The position numbers were made by a program, and so were the translations under genes. DNA of 10,647 nt. Origin: Firmicutes bacterium UBA5449. Its GTDB lineage: Bacteria > Bacillota > SHA-98 > UBA4971. Of this stretch, positions 1 to 7,318 are shown in pieces. The DNA lies in NCBI GenBank assembly GCA_002424305.1, contig DIQZ01000031.1, positions 1 through 10,647 on the forward strand, given 5' to 3'. The notes under the pieces are model-generated. The model was not told where the DNA came from. It saw only the letters and a program-made list of their open reading frames with translations, and searched no databases. Positions within the stretch are counted from its first letter, which is position 1. Every line of letters starts with the position of its first letter.

Positions 1-413
1 TCAGCTTCATCCCTTACCTCAGCTTCTTCACGTTTTTGAGCCTGGGTTCGGAAGATTGAACTCACTACACCAGAATTGCTTCGACAATGCTGGCCTGACA
101 GGACATTCTCAAAACAGCTGAGGTTTTCGAAAAGCCTGAGAGTCTGGAAAGTGCGGGCAACCCCGGTTTTCGCCACCTGGTGGGGCCGCATCCCTACAAG
201 TTCACGACCCTCAAATCCTATGTTGCCTACCTCAGGACGGTAAATACCGGTCACCAAGTTAAACACTGTAGTCTTCCCTGCCCCGTTCGGACCGATGAGA
301 CTGGTGATACTACCTGAAGTCACATCCAGATCAAAGGCATCCACAGCTCGGAGCCCACCAAAGTTCTTGCTTAGCTTGTTAATTCCGAGGAGGACTTCTC
401 TTTCCGCCTTCAC
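1..413 (-). CDS. livG: LivG-type ABC transporter ATP-binding protein, 3' end missing
   Basis: This is the N-terminal 137 codons of a cytoplasmic ATPase that powers the Liv amino-acid importer. The gene runs off the left edge of the window. The Walker A motif GPNGAGKTT is at residues 41-49 and the Q-loop is in ARTFQTLRLF, with Gln at residue 90. The early GGLRAVD and the RTFQ form of the Q-loop are typical of LivG rather than LivF. Signature motif, Walker B and H-loop lie outside the window. The start is a GTG at 413-411 that overlaps the livM stop codon as GTGA, so the two are probably translationally coupled; a purine-rich GGGGGAG lies just upstream. livF is expected next, beyond the edge. 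The family is secure; the substrate is not shown by the sequence. Confidence 0.93.
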   Translation of the reverse strand, partial: MKAEREVLLGINKLSKNFGGLRAVDAFDLDVTSGSITSLIGPNGAGKTTVFNLVTGIYRPEVGNIGFEGRELVGMRPHQVAKTGVARTFQTLRLFENLSCFENVLSGQHCRSNSGVVSSIFRTQAQKREEAEVRDEA

Positions 414-1420
414 TCACTCTCCCCCTCTCTCAGGATTGTCGTCCAGCGTCTACTGGGCCACAGGCCTTGCGGACGGAAGATCATCATGAGCACCATGGCG
501 AGGCCAAAGAAAAGCATGCGGTACCTGGCGAAATTCCGAAGAAGTTCCGGCAAAACCATCATGGCAGCCGAACCCAGAATCACCCCGGGAATTGACCCCA
601 TTCCACCAAGGATGACTATGGTAAACAGGATCACTGACTCCATAAACGTGAAACTCTCGGGAGATATCACTACAAGTTTTGCAGCAAATATAGTCCCTGT
701 AGCACCGGCAATGGCAGCTCCAAGAGTAAAAGCCAAAAGTTTCGCCCATCTCGTGTCAATTCCCATGGCCTGAGCAGCGATTTCATCCTCACGCACGTAG
801 TTCCAACACCGGCCGATACGGGATCGTTGGAGACGAACCAGGACAAATACGGTTATTGCTACAAACACCCAAACAAGATAGTAGAAATCAATAGGATGCT
901 GCACCGCACGACCGAACAGTCTGAATTGATCCAGTACGATAATGCCGTTGGGACCGCCTGTCAGCCCCCATGGGTTGTTAAGAAGCGTAATTCTGATTAT
1001 TTCATTGAGTCCTATGGTCACTATCAGCAGATAATCGCCGCGAAGGTGAATGATAGGCTTTGCAAGCACATAGCCTGCAAGGCCTGCTGCAAAACCGCTC
1101 AGTGGAAGCAGTAACCAAAGCGACAGCCCGAATCGTTCACTTAGAATGGCAGTGGTATATGAGCCGATTGCAAAAAAGGCTGAGTGGCCCATGTTGAAGA
1201 GTCCTACCTCGCCGACGATGATATTGAGGCTGAGACCTAAGAGGACATAGATCCCCCAGAACACAGCTACATCTATCCAGTAGTCACTTGCAAGATACGG
1301 AAAGATGATTCCAATAGCTATGAGGACAGAAATCCCCCACTTTGAAGGCAAGCTTTTTACCGCTGATAGAGGGAGCCTCAGCTTACTTGAAAGACTGAAC
1401 CGCCCGTCCCATTCTGTCAT
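410..1420 (-). CDS. livM: LivM-type ABC transporter permease
   Basis: This 336-residue inner-membrane permease pairs with LivH to form the channel of a branched-chain (or related) amino-acid importer. Several hydrophobic segments are visible from about residue 29 to 315. Family marks are GEVGLFNMGHSAFFAIGSY near residues 70-88, GLTGGPNGI at 152-160, and the cytoplasmic ATPase-coupling loop EDEIAAQAMGID at 211-222. LGGMGSIPG at 271-279 and the C-terminal FRPQGLWP are also typical. I chose the ATG at 1420 because GGAAGGGG lies upstream at normal spacing, 19 bp after the livH stop. The frame stays open to 1555, but that extension would overlap livH by more than 100 bp and adds atypical sequence. 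The gene ends in a four-base overlap with livG. Confidence 0.93.
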   Translation of the reverse strand: MTEWDGRFSLSSKLRLPLSAVKSLPSKWGISVLIAIGIIFPYLASDYWIDVAVFWGIYVLLGLSLNIIVGEVGLFNMGHSAFFAIGSYTTAILSERFGLSLWLLLPLSGFAAGLAGYVLAKPIIHLRGDYLLIVTIGLNEIIRITLLNNPWGLTGGPNGIIVLDQFRLFGRAVQHPIDFYYLVWVFVAITVFVLVRLQRSRIGRCWNYVREDEIAAQAMGIDTRWAKLLAFTLGAAIAGATGTIFAAKLVVISPESFTFMESVILFTIVILGGMGSIPGVILGSAAMMVLPELLRNFARYRMLFFGLAMVLMMIFRPQGLWPSRRWTTILREGESE

Positions 1421-1439
1421 TCTTCTGTCCCCTTCCTTC

Positions 1440-2345
1440 TCAGACCTTTTCCGCGATACGTTCCCCAAGAATCCCTGTGGGCCTGAACATAAGGAGAAGA
1501 ATAAGGATAAGAAACACAAAAACATCTTTCCAAGCAGAAGAGATGTAACCTGCACCTAACATTTCAAGAATTCCTAAGAGAAGTCCGCCCACCATAGCCC
1601 CGGGGATATTGCCGATTCCGCCCATGATTGCTGCTGTGAACGCCTTGAGTCCATAAGTCCACCCCACAGTAAAGTGGATCTGCCTGTAATAGAGCCCTAA
1701 CAATACGCCGGCTGCAGCGCCTAGAGCAGGTCCGATCAAGAAAATCAGGCGAATTATCTGATCCACGTCTATCCCCATGAGCCTGGCAGTATCATGATCA
1801 ATAGCAGTAGCCCTAATGGCTGCACCTACCGTTGTGCGCTGGACAAAGACGTACAAACTTACCATAAGACCGAAGGAGACAGCCAGGATAAGGATCTGCA
1901 TCAGGTTTATATAGATACCGCCTACCTGCCAACTTACATCAGGGACTGCCCACGAAGGATACGCCCGATAGCGCGGACCCCAAATGAGCATTACTGCGTT
2001 TTGAAGAAATATGGAAACACCAATCGCTGATACAACTGCAGTAAGCCGACTTGCGCGCCTCAGCGGACGGTAAGCCGCGCGCTCCACAACAACCCCAAGA
2101 ATAGCCACACCTACCATGGACAACGCAGTAATAAGAATGAGCGCTGCCCATAGCGGGATAGCACCTCCCACGAGCGCACTACTGACTAGCGTAAACCCTA
2201 GGTAGGATCCAATCATGAAGAAATCTCCGTGGGCAAAGTTGATCAACCTCATTACACCGTACACCATGGTATATCCGAGTGCTACAAGTGCATAGACTGC
2301 ACCGACTGTAAGTCCGTTGACAAGCTGTTCAATGAACAACGCCAT
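1440..2345 (-). CDS. livH: LivH-type ABC transporter permease
   Basis: This 301-residue inner-membrane permease is the partner of LivM in the Liv importer. The signature MRLINFAHGDFFMIGSY is at residues 32-48, the ATPase-contacting loop AIDHDTARLMGID at 181-193, and AAIMGGIGNIPGA at 238-250. It ends with the family-typical FRPTGILG. The start at 2345 gives the canonical LivH N-terminus (about eight residues before the first membrane helix), but its Shine-Dalgarno (AGAAAG) is weak. An in-frame TTG at 2408 would add 21 residues encoded by a hairpin arm and is less likely. A strong hairpin ends five bases before the ATG, so initiation may depend on RNA structure or on translation of an overlapping small frame. 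livM follows after 19 bp. Confidence 0.92.
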   Translation of the reverse strand: MALFIEQLVNGLTVGAVYALVALGYTMVYGVMRLINFAHGDFFMIGSYLGFTLVSSALVGGAIPLWAALILITALSMVGVAILGVVVERAAYRPLRRASRLTAVVSAIGVSIFLQNAVMLIWGPRYRAYPSWAVPDVSWQVGGIYINLMQILILAVSFGLMVSLYVFVQRTTVGAAIRATAIDHDTARLMGIDVDQIIRLIFLIGPALGAAAGVLLGLYYRQIHFTVGWTYGLKAFTAAIMGGIGNIPGAMVGGLLLGILEMLGAGYISSAWKDVFVFLILILLLMFRPTGILGERIAEKV

Positions 2346-2350
2346 ACTTT

Positions 2351-2399
2351 CTGCATGGGGGCTTTGCCGCAAGCGACACGGCCATAAGCCCCCATGCGG
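2351..2399 (-). promoter_or_regulatory. Strong hairpin between livK and livH
   Basis: The arms 2353-2364 and 2386-2397 are perfect 12-bp inverted repeats (GCATGGGGGCTT and its complement). One G-U and one C-G pair extend them outward to 2351/2399, and an inner GCCG/CGGC stem pairs 2366-2369 with 2379-2382. In the minus-strand transcript the hairpin lies after livK and ends just before the livH ATG. No T-tract follows, so it is not a standard intrinsic terminator. In Liv and other binding-protein operons, hairpins at this place often stabilise the upstream binding-protein mRNA and limit downstream permease expression; that role is inferred here. The remaining livK-livH gap (to 2513) shows no other clear element. 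Confidence 0.7.
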
Positions 2400-2513
2400 C
2401 ACCTCCAATCTCGCCTAAGCTCTGAAGCTACGCCCTTACCCGGTTCCATCAGGACTCAAGTACCGTTGAGCCCACTGTCAAACTCGGGTTGGATAATGAG
2501 CTACGTGTCGGAA

Positions 2514-3674
2514 CTAAGGCTGATAAGGTTGAAACTTCCCATCTTCAGTTACTTCATACGCCAGATATATGGCGCCTGCTCTATCACCGATCTCATCAAA
2601 TCCGATAGGACCTGTAACACCGGGTAACCCTTCCATTTCGTTGCGGATGTAGTCAGCGAGCACGGCTGAATCTGTAGATCCTGTCTCGTCAATAGCTGCC
2701 GCGATTGCTTTGAGTGCATCAGCTGCATAAACAGGCCATGGACTGCTGGGCGGGACACCATGGCGACGAATGTACTCATCCAGAAACGCCTTGGACTCAG
2801 CGTATTTGAGATCCGTAGGCATCGGCTCCTGGGTCATAAGAGCGCCTTTTGCGATGTCCTTTCCTGCAATCTCGACAAATTCGTCATTTATGGCTGCATT
2901 GCCACCTACAAATACAGCCTTGCTTCCCAGGCCTCTCATTTGTCTGATAATAAGACCTGCTTCAGGATAGTACCCGGTAAAGTAGAGAACATCAGGATCC
3001 GCCTTATGCATTCTGGTAAGTATCGGAGTGAAATCGCGTTCGCCCGGAGTCACGACGTCATAGAACACAATCTCCGCTTTCTTCGCTTCTTCCAGAGAAG
3101 CACGTGCAGCTTCCGCCAGGCCTTTACCGAACGTGGTATTGTCATGGAGAATAGCAACCTTCTTCACTTTCAGGGTCTCGTTTACGAACTCAGCAAAGAA
3201 AGCGCCTTGACGGTCGTCCCTGAAGCATGTGCGGAAGAAATACTTCCATCCGTGTTCAGTGAGCTGCACTGCAGTTGAGCCGTAAGCAATATTGAGGAGA
3301 CCTTCCCTCTCATAGATCGTTGCAGCAGGTTCAGTGACTGACGACCCGTATGTCCCAATTACAGCAACCACCTTATCACTGATCATCCGCTGCGCCACAA
3401 GAGCACTCTGTTTAGGGCTACACTGGTCATCACCGACGACTATTTCAATTTTTCTTCCCCCGAGAACCCCGCCTTTCCCGTTGATCTCATCTGCTATGAT
3501 CTCGACACAGTTTCGGGCCATCTCTCCTTCATATGCCCATTGACCTGTAACAGGAGCCTGGAGGCCGATGCGAACAGGACCGGTTTCACCTGCCCCGAAA
3601 ACGCTTGCCCCAAACCCTAACACAAGAGTTAATGACAAGGCAATCAAAACCAAACACGACCGACAACCCCTCAC
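2514..3674 (-). CDS. livK: LivK-type amino-acid binding protein of the ABC importer
   Basis: This 386-residue type I periplasmic binding protein captures an amino acid and delivers it to LivHM. The N-terminus has Arg residues followed by a hydrophobic run (residues 8-22) and an AxA-like site near residue 28, so it is exported by Sec. There is no lipobox at the cleavage region. The mature part starts with PVRIGLQAPVTGQWAYEGE; GKGGVLGGRKIEIVVGDDQC (66-85) is the classic first-lobe pattern. Cys56 and Cys85 are placed like the disulfide pair of LivJ/LivK proteins. IAYGSTAVQLTEHG at 129-142 resembles the ligand-binding segment. The start is a GTG at 3674 with AGGAGGTG eight bases upstream. Substrate could be branched-chain amino acids, another amino acid or an amide; the sequence does not decide. 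Confidence 0.93.
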   Translation of the reverse strand: MRGCRSCLVLIALSLTLVLGFGASVFGAGETGPVRIGLQAPVTGQWAYEGEMARNCVEIIADEINGKGGVLGGRKIEIVVGDDQCSPKQSALVAQRMISDKVVAVIGTYGSSVTEPAATIYEREGLLNIAYGSTAVQLTEHGWKYFFRTCFRDDRQGAFFAEFVNETLKVKKVAILHDNTTFGKGLAEAARASLEEAKKAEIVFYDVVTPGERDFTPILTRMHKADPDVLYFTGYYPEAGLIIRQMRGLGSKAVFVGGNAAINDEFVEIAGKDIAKGALMTQEPMPTDLKYAESKAFLDEYIRRHGVPPSSPWPVYAADALKAIAAAIDETGSTDSAVLADYIRNEMEGLPGVTGPIGFDEIGDRAGAIYLAYEVTEDGKFQPYQP

Positions 3675-3703
3675 TTCTCACGCACCTCCTGCCGATCATT
3701 TTC

Positions 3704-3760
3704 GCTGACCGTCAACACACCGGCTAATCGTCAACGTACTAGCTAACCGTCAACGCACTA
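3704..3760. repeat. Three tandem 19-bp repeats upstream of livK
   Basis: Units start at 3704, 3723 and 3742 with an exact 19-bp period. The conserved part is GCTRAYCGTCAAC. Units 2 and 3 agree at 17 of 19 positions and units 1 and 3 at 15 of 19. Read on the livK coding strand, each unit carries GTTGACG. They lie 30-86 bp before the livK GTG, where an operator or activator site would be expected. A lone CGTCAA at 3792-3797 is not in phase. I could not place a convincing -10 box at normal distance from any TTGACG copy, so I do not call the promoter. The whole gap 3675-3853 otherwise shows no gene and no clear terminator for the pilin operon. Confidence 0.75.
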
Positions 3761-3853
3761 ACCTTATCAGCGACATCTTGACAGAATAGTTCGTCAATTC
3801 ACACGCTTATCCTTCCTAGTAAATTCAAAAAAGTGTCTATATTATGTAGTTTT

Positions 3854-4390
3854 CTATGAATTCCGCATGAAGAATATAGATTCAAAAGTCATGGATAGGG
3901 TTCCTGACTCTAATGTCAGTCTTACCTTGACACAGGAAGCAAGATTAGGAAGGACGGATTCATAGGCAGAAGGCTCAGAGGGAATGGAAGGCTCAGGAGA
4001 GTCACTGTTTTCAACAGGCTTTAGGTAGTCGAACTCACACGCCGTCACTGATACTCCACTTGTAATGGTGTCTTTCCCGTTCCTTGTGAGCACGCCCGGG
4101 CTCTCTGTGGTAGGCGCAATGAATTCATAATCAATATCAGTGGCATGCCCATATACGCGTCCGTTAAGCCTAATTTCAGAAGATGTGCTGTATACCTCAC
4201 TTAACCCACGGACATCCTGACCAATAACCTCTAATATGTGAGTTCCTTGAGAAGACAGATTCGACCTGGCATCAATAGTTCGATATGCACGAAGAGCGGT
4301 AGACATCACGCCAAATGATACACCTAGTATCAGTGGAATGATCGTGATTACCACAAGGACTTCCACAAGGGTAAATCCTTTGTCATCCAT
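3854..4390 (-). CDS. PilW/GspJ-like minor (pseudo)pilin
   Basis: This 178-residue protein has a class III (prepilin) signal: leader MDDKG, then FTLVEVLVVITIIPLILG, with the prepilin peptidase site after Gly5 and the key Glu at mature position 5. The hydrophobic helix spans about residues 6-28; the rest is a soluble C-terminal domain with little recognisable similarity. A long ALRAYRTIDARSNLSSQG helix continuation and DVRGL are typical of the PilW/GspJ group. The start at 4390 is chosen because it leaves a normal short leader and has AGAGAGG upstream; the upstream ATG at 4435 lacks a good ribosome site. It is last in a three-gene minus-strand operon, 65 bp after the PilV-like gene. It probably joins the pilus-tip complex. 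The exact subtype is inferred from gene order and size. Confidence 0.82.
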   Translation of the reverse strand: MDDKGFTLVEVLVVITIIPLILGVSFGVMSTALRAYRTIDARSNLSSQGTHILEVIGQDVRGLSEVYSTSSEIRLNGRVYGHATDIDYEFIAPTTESPGVLTRNGKDTITSGVSVTACEFDYLKPVENSDSPEPSIPSEPSAYESVLPNLASCVKVRLTLESGTLSMTFESIFFMRNS

Positions 4391-4455
4391 ATTCTTAAGG
4401 CCTCTCTTTTCATGACACAATCTACATGTACTCATTAAATCATCGAAATCCGGTA

Positions 4456-4926
4456 TTACTCAGGAGTGAAGATGGAAGTCTCCAATTGACATTTGCTTAA
4501 AGTGCCTGCAGCTTCCGGATCTCCGTCATAAACCCAAACCTTCACAGACCACAGGCGGCAGGCTAGACTATCGTCATCCGGAGGAGTCATCTCAACAGAA
4601 CGCCTTATCCAATACTCATTACCACTTGATTCGACCTTAACAGTCTGGGGATTACCCTCTTGCAAAAGCTTCAAATCACCGGAGTCATACGTCTTTGTCT
4701 CTTCAATTACGTTACGGGCCAGCATCAGAGCATGATTGCTCACTTCCTGCGTTACCTCTCCGGCCAATAGAGATGTAATACCCGGCAACATCACGAGAAA
4801 ACCCAGCGTCAAAATGACGAGGGTAATAAGGACTTCAACAAAAGCAAAACCTGCCTCGCAAGTCAGGTGTGGCCTCTTTCTCCAACTCTTCTGTTTGATC
4901 TCGAGACTGAAATCATGCATACTCAT
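4456..4926 (-). CDS. PilV/GspI-like minor (pseudo)pilin
   Basis: This 156-residue membrane-anchored pilin-like protein has the processing motif EAG-FAFVEVLITLVILTLG, with cleavage after Gly26 and Glu31 at mature position 5. The segment LITLVILTLGFLVMLPGI is the conserved helix, and the following EVSNHALMLARNVIEE resembles the PilV/GspI pattern. The leader is unusually long (26 residues) if translation starts at the ATG 4926, which has GAAGAGG upstream. An ATG at 4920 would shorten it by two, and a GTG at 4971 would lengthen it and overlap the preceding gene. It begins 29 bp after the PilX-like gene and precedes the PilW-like gene, the usual grouping for minor pilins that prime pilus assembly. 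Assembly ATPase and platform genes are not in the window. Confidence 0.82.
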   Translation of the reverse strand: MSMHDFSLEIKQKSWRKRPHLTCEAGFAFVEVLITLVILTLGFLVMLPGITSLLAGEVTQEVSNHALMLARNVIEETKTYDSGDLKLLQEGNPQTVKVESSGNEYWIRRSVEMTPPDDDSLACRLWSVKVWVYDGDPEAAGTLSKCQLETSIFTPE

Positions 4927-4955
4927 TGCTTGAAGCCTCTTCACATTAGAAGTAG

Positions 4956-6626
4956 TTACTCTCGCCAACACGACCAGGTCCCTGCAAGTAGCATCACAGG
5001 TCTTTCAGCTCCGGTGAACCAAGGTGGAGGATTCCATGCGATGCTGCTATCGTATGTAACGTGGACATTACCTACAAGCAAGGTTCTGCCGGGGCTTACG
5101 ATACTGCCGACTATTTGCACTCCGGGCGCGCCATTGCCGTAAAGATCGTCGCTAAATGCCATTACTCCGGCGTTATGATAGATTTGCTCGTGAACAAGAA
5201 GCTCAGGCCTGCACGCTGAAAGTATCTCATCCACCAGCCATCCGGGCCTATTACTAAGTTGCTCGTTAGCAAGAGCATAAACCGGACCTGTGACTTCAAC
5301 CCTATTTTCGACACCGTTAAATATAACCCATCCGTCTGATAAGATAGCCGGCCATGGTGCCCTTCTCCGTATATCCACTCCTCCTTCAACGAGGAGACTG
5401 GCATCTTCAGTAAAGACTCCGCTATGAATTGTGGTTGCACCCAACTGTGAAGCCGGTGGACCGGCGATTCTTAGGATAGTTGACTCATTCCCTTGACATG
5501 TTCCTCGGAGATATACGGAACCATATATGTTGGTTGAGACTTCGCTGTCTCCGATAGAAGGCATAGTGTCGAATCCTAGAGTGATGCCGCCTGACTCTAT
5601 CAACACAGAACCGAGGATCTCGCCTAAGATTCGCTCCACACCTAAGACAGAATCGGAGTTTTTCACAATAATGTGACCTGAGATTGAACCGCTCGGCTTC
5701 GATGCTAATTTCGACACTTGGGATTCTTCAATGTGCACATCGCCTGAAATATCTCCGATGATATCAGTTCCCTTGCCGCTCCCCTCTTCACCTCGCATAC
5801 TGCGGGCAAAAACGTTCCCGGATACGTTGATGTCCAGTTCCCCTATTTCACAGTCCTCAAGGTACAGATCTCCATCCAAATTACCGGTTAACTTACCAAT
5901 TTTGCTGTTCTTATAGTATACAGGCCCGTTCGTAGGAAGCTCTACCGTATTCCCTGCCTGATTCAATTCGACCGGATTATCTTCAGGCGGATTCCACTGG
6001 GCGAGGCTGGTTGAAAAAAGACTAGTCCTATAACCTTCTCCGTCCTCCTCCCAAATAGGAAGAGGCACGAGTTTCCCGTTTTTCATCCAAACAGGTGATG
6101 AGTCATCTCCGTCAATCGTCCACTGCGAATCATCATTTACAACGTAACCTTTCTCAGCAAGCCTCTCCATAGCCTTATGGTGTTGTTCAGTTGAATACAC
6201 CACATGCCTCCAGGCATCTGATACCTGTCCAAGCAAGAGAGAAACCTTGACAGGACGTCCTCCTGCATTCGCTTCAGATACTAAGCGATACGTCCCGCTT
6301 CCTAAATCTTCCTCATCTATTTTCGCCTCATATGGAATTCTGTTGGCTTCACCATTTACAGTAAGAGCCAATATCATGTCTTCAAAGGATGAGTCTCCTT
6401 CTCCACCCGGGTCATCTCCGGCTTCTATGGTCATCTGATACAGCCAGTGGTTAAGACCTGCCTCAGCAGCATAGAGGGCTCTTGTCCTTTCAGTGGACCA
6501 TGCAGTAGTCTGAGTGGCCCTGGTAACTAACGCTGCAGCAGCTATAACCGCCATCGCCATGAGACAAACAATAAAAAGGACACTGATAAGAGTTATTCCC
6601 TTCTCTGAACACTTATCATGTACCAT
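4956..6626 (-). CDS. Large PilX/GspK-like minor pilin with a repetitive beta-rich body
   Basis: This 556-residue protein starts with a prepilin-like leader MVHDKCSEKG followed by the helix ITLISVLFIVCLMAMAV. Mature position 5 is Ser15 instead of Glu, as in GspK-type tip proteins. The motif TRALYAAEAGLNHWL (48-62) is the hallmark of PilX N-terminal domains. Between about residues 245 and 375 short motifs of the form GxhxGxhhh recur (GNLDGDLYL 248, GDISGDVHI 291, GSISGHIIV 313, GEILGSVLI 335, TNIYGSVYL 365), suggesting a beta-solenoid. The C-terminal part (GVQIVGSIVSPG, VGNVHVTYD) matches the tail common in PilX-like proteins. The start ATG has AGGGGGA six bases upstream. First gene of the pilin operon. 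Role at the pilus tip, perhaps in adhesion, is inferred. Confidence 0.82.
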   Translation of the reverse strand: MVHDKCSEKGITLISVLFIVCLMAMAVIAAAALVTRATQTTAWSTERTRALYAAEAGLNHWLYQMTIEAGDDPGGEGDSSFEDMILALTVNGEANRIPYEAKIDEEDLGSGTYRLVSEANAGGRPVKVSLLLGQVSDAWRHVVYSTEQHHKAMERLAEKGYVVNDDSQWTIDGDDSSPVWMKNGKLVPLPIWEEDGEGYRTSLFSTSLAQWNPPEDNPVELNQAGNTVELPTNGPVYYKNSKIGKLTGNLDGDLYLEDCEIGELDINVSGNVFARSMRGEEGSGKGTDIIGDISGDVHIEESQVSKLASKPSGSISGHIIVKNSDSVLGVERILGEILGSVLIESGGITLGFDTMPSIGDSEVSTNIYGSVYLRGTCQGNESTILRIAGPPASQLGATTIHSGVFTEDASLLVEGGVDIRRRAPWPAILSDGWVIFNGVENRVEVTGPVYALANEQLSNRPGWLVDEILSACRPELLVHEQIYHNAGVMAFSDDLYGNGAPGVQIVGSIVSPGRTLLVGNVHVTYDSSIAWNPPPWFTGAERPVMLLAGTWSCWRE

Positions 6627-6787
6627 GTTGCGTCCCCCTAGAAAGCCGATCTGCGGTACATTTCTACATATTTCAAGCTTCTCCTGTAAGAGGATACATG
6701 ATATAACGTGAAATTACAAAAGTTCTGACCAATCATATTCTTGGTTCGACCGGATCAACTTTGACCGGAAGCTTCATCCAAAGCATG

Positions 6788-6825
6788 TTGACTTTAGCTA
6801 TGCACATATATACTATATGTATAGT
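6788..6825 (+). promoter_or_regulatory. padR promoter with overlapping palindromic operator
   Basis: A -35 box TTGACT (6788-6793) is followed after 17 bp by TACTAT (6811-6816); an overlapping TATACT (6809-6814) would give a 15-bp spacer. The sequence ACATATATACTATATGT (6804-6820) is a perfect inverted repeat, 7-bp arms around TAC, and covers the -10 box. A second dyad, ACTATATGTATAGT (6812-6825), overlaps it. PadR-family regulators commonly bind AT-rich ATGT/ACAT dyads in their own promoters, so autorepression is a reasonable inference. The site is also within reach of the divergent pilin operon promoter region. Confidence 0.65.
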
Positions 6826-6834
6826 TAATATAGT

Positions 6835-6874
6835 GGTGCTGCATATAGTGCTAGGTAGCCCATTACGTAGCACC
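6835..6874 (+). promoter_or_regulatory. Possible hairpin in the padR 5' leader
   Basis: GGTGCTGC (6835-6842) can pair with GTAGCACC (6867-6874) in an eight-bp stem with one G-U pair, enclosing a 24-base loop. It would lie in the roughly 100-base untranslated leader before padR. The word ATATAGTG also occurs twice here (6828-6835 and 6843-6850, 15 bp apart), so the same stretch could instead be additional DNA operator sites. The rest of the 6627-6922 divergent gap shows a 15-bp-spaced GACCGGA pair (6748, 6763) and no gene. Confidence 0.35.
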
Positions 6875-6922
6875 TTATCTGCAGTACGTCATCTGAGGAA
6901 TGTCGTTCATAAGGAGGTCATC

Positions 6923-7318
6923 ATGGAAAACCGGGACAAACATAAACCTAATGCCCCGTGTGTTCAAGGTAGAATGGCAAAATTCATGGAACCCTGTCTA
7001 CTCTTGCTGCTTCGTGGACAGAGATCCCACGGGTACGAACTTATGGAAATGCTGAGTTTCTTCGGCTTCGAAGGGAGTTCCAGTGACATGGCAACTCTCT
7101 ACAGGACTCTGCGTCAATTGGAGGATGCCGGGGTGGTATCATCAGAATGGGAAGAAGGTTCGCAGGGTCCCAGAAAAAGAGTATACGAACTTACAAAAGA
7201 CGGCCTGCTTCTTCTTGACAACTGGGCTTCTGTAATTAAACAAAACAAAGATAGACTCATAAGGTTTCTAGAAACATATGAGTCGCCACAATCTGACCAA
7301 AAGGAGCGTCTACAATGA
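6923..7318 (+). CDS. PadR-family transcriptional regulator
   Basis: This 131-residue DNA-binding protein has the PadR winged helix: CLLLLLRGQRSHGYELMEML (25-44), DMATLYRTLRQLEDAG (55-70) as recognition helix region, and RKRVYELTKDGLLLL (84-98) for the wing and following strand/helix. The C-terminal helix (about 100-120) would serve dimerisation. The ATG at 6923 is chosen because a full AAGGAGGT lies seven bases before it; the open frame continues upstream to 6761 but that part contains the promoter. Two cysteines (13 and 25) sit before the helix-turn-helix. The stop overlaps the next start as ATGA. It probably controls its own operon through the palindrome at 6804-6820 and perhaps the divergent pilins. 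The ligand is unknown; the family responds to small molecules or redox-type signals in different members. Confidence 0.9.
   Translation: MENRDKHKPNAPCVQGRMAKFMEPCLLLLLRGQRSHGYELMEMLSFFGFEGSSSDMATLYRTLRQLEDAGVVSSEWEEGSQGPRKRVYELTKDGLLLLDNWASVIKQNKDRLIRFLETYESPQSDQKERLQ

Noticed and set aside
1421..1555. Longer livM start at 1555
   Set aside because: It would overlap livH by over 100 bp, adds a stretch antisense-like in composition, and lacks the good ribosome site found before 1420.
2459..2481. TTGACA on the minus strand (2481-2476) as a promoter for livHMG
   Set aside because: No acceptable -10 box is found 16-18 bases downstream.
2760..3278. 172-codon plus-strand frame inside livK
   Set aside because: It lies entirely antisense to a clear LivK gene, has no ribosome site of note and no recognisable domain.
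6732..6758. Minus-strand promoter for the pilin operon (TTGATC with TATGAT)
   Set aside because: The spacer is only 15 bp and the -35 match is partial, so it is too weak to list as a feature.
6761..6922. N-terminal 54-residue extension of the PadR protein
   Set aside because: The stretch contains the promoter and palindrome, and a full AAGGAGGT precedes the ATG at 6923, which gives a normal PadR length.
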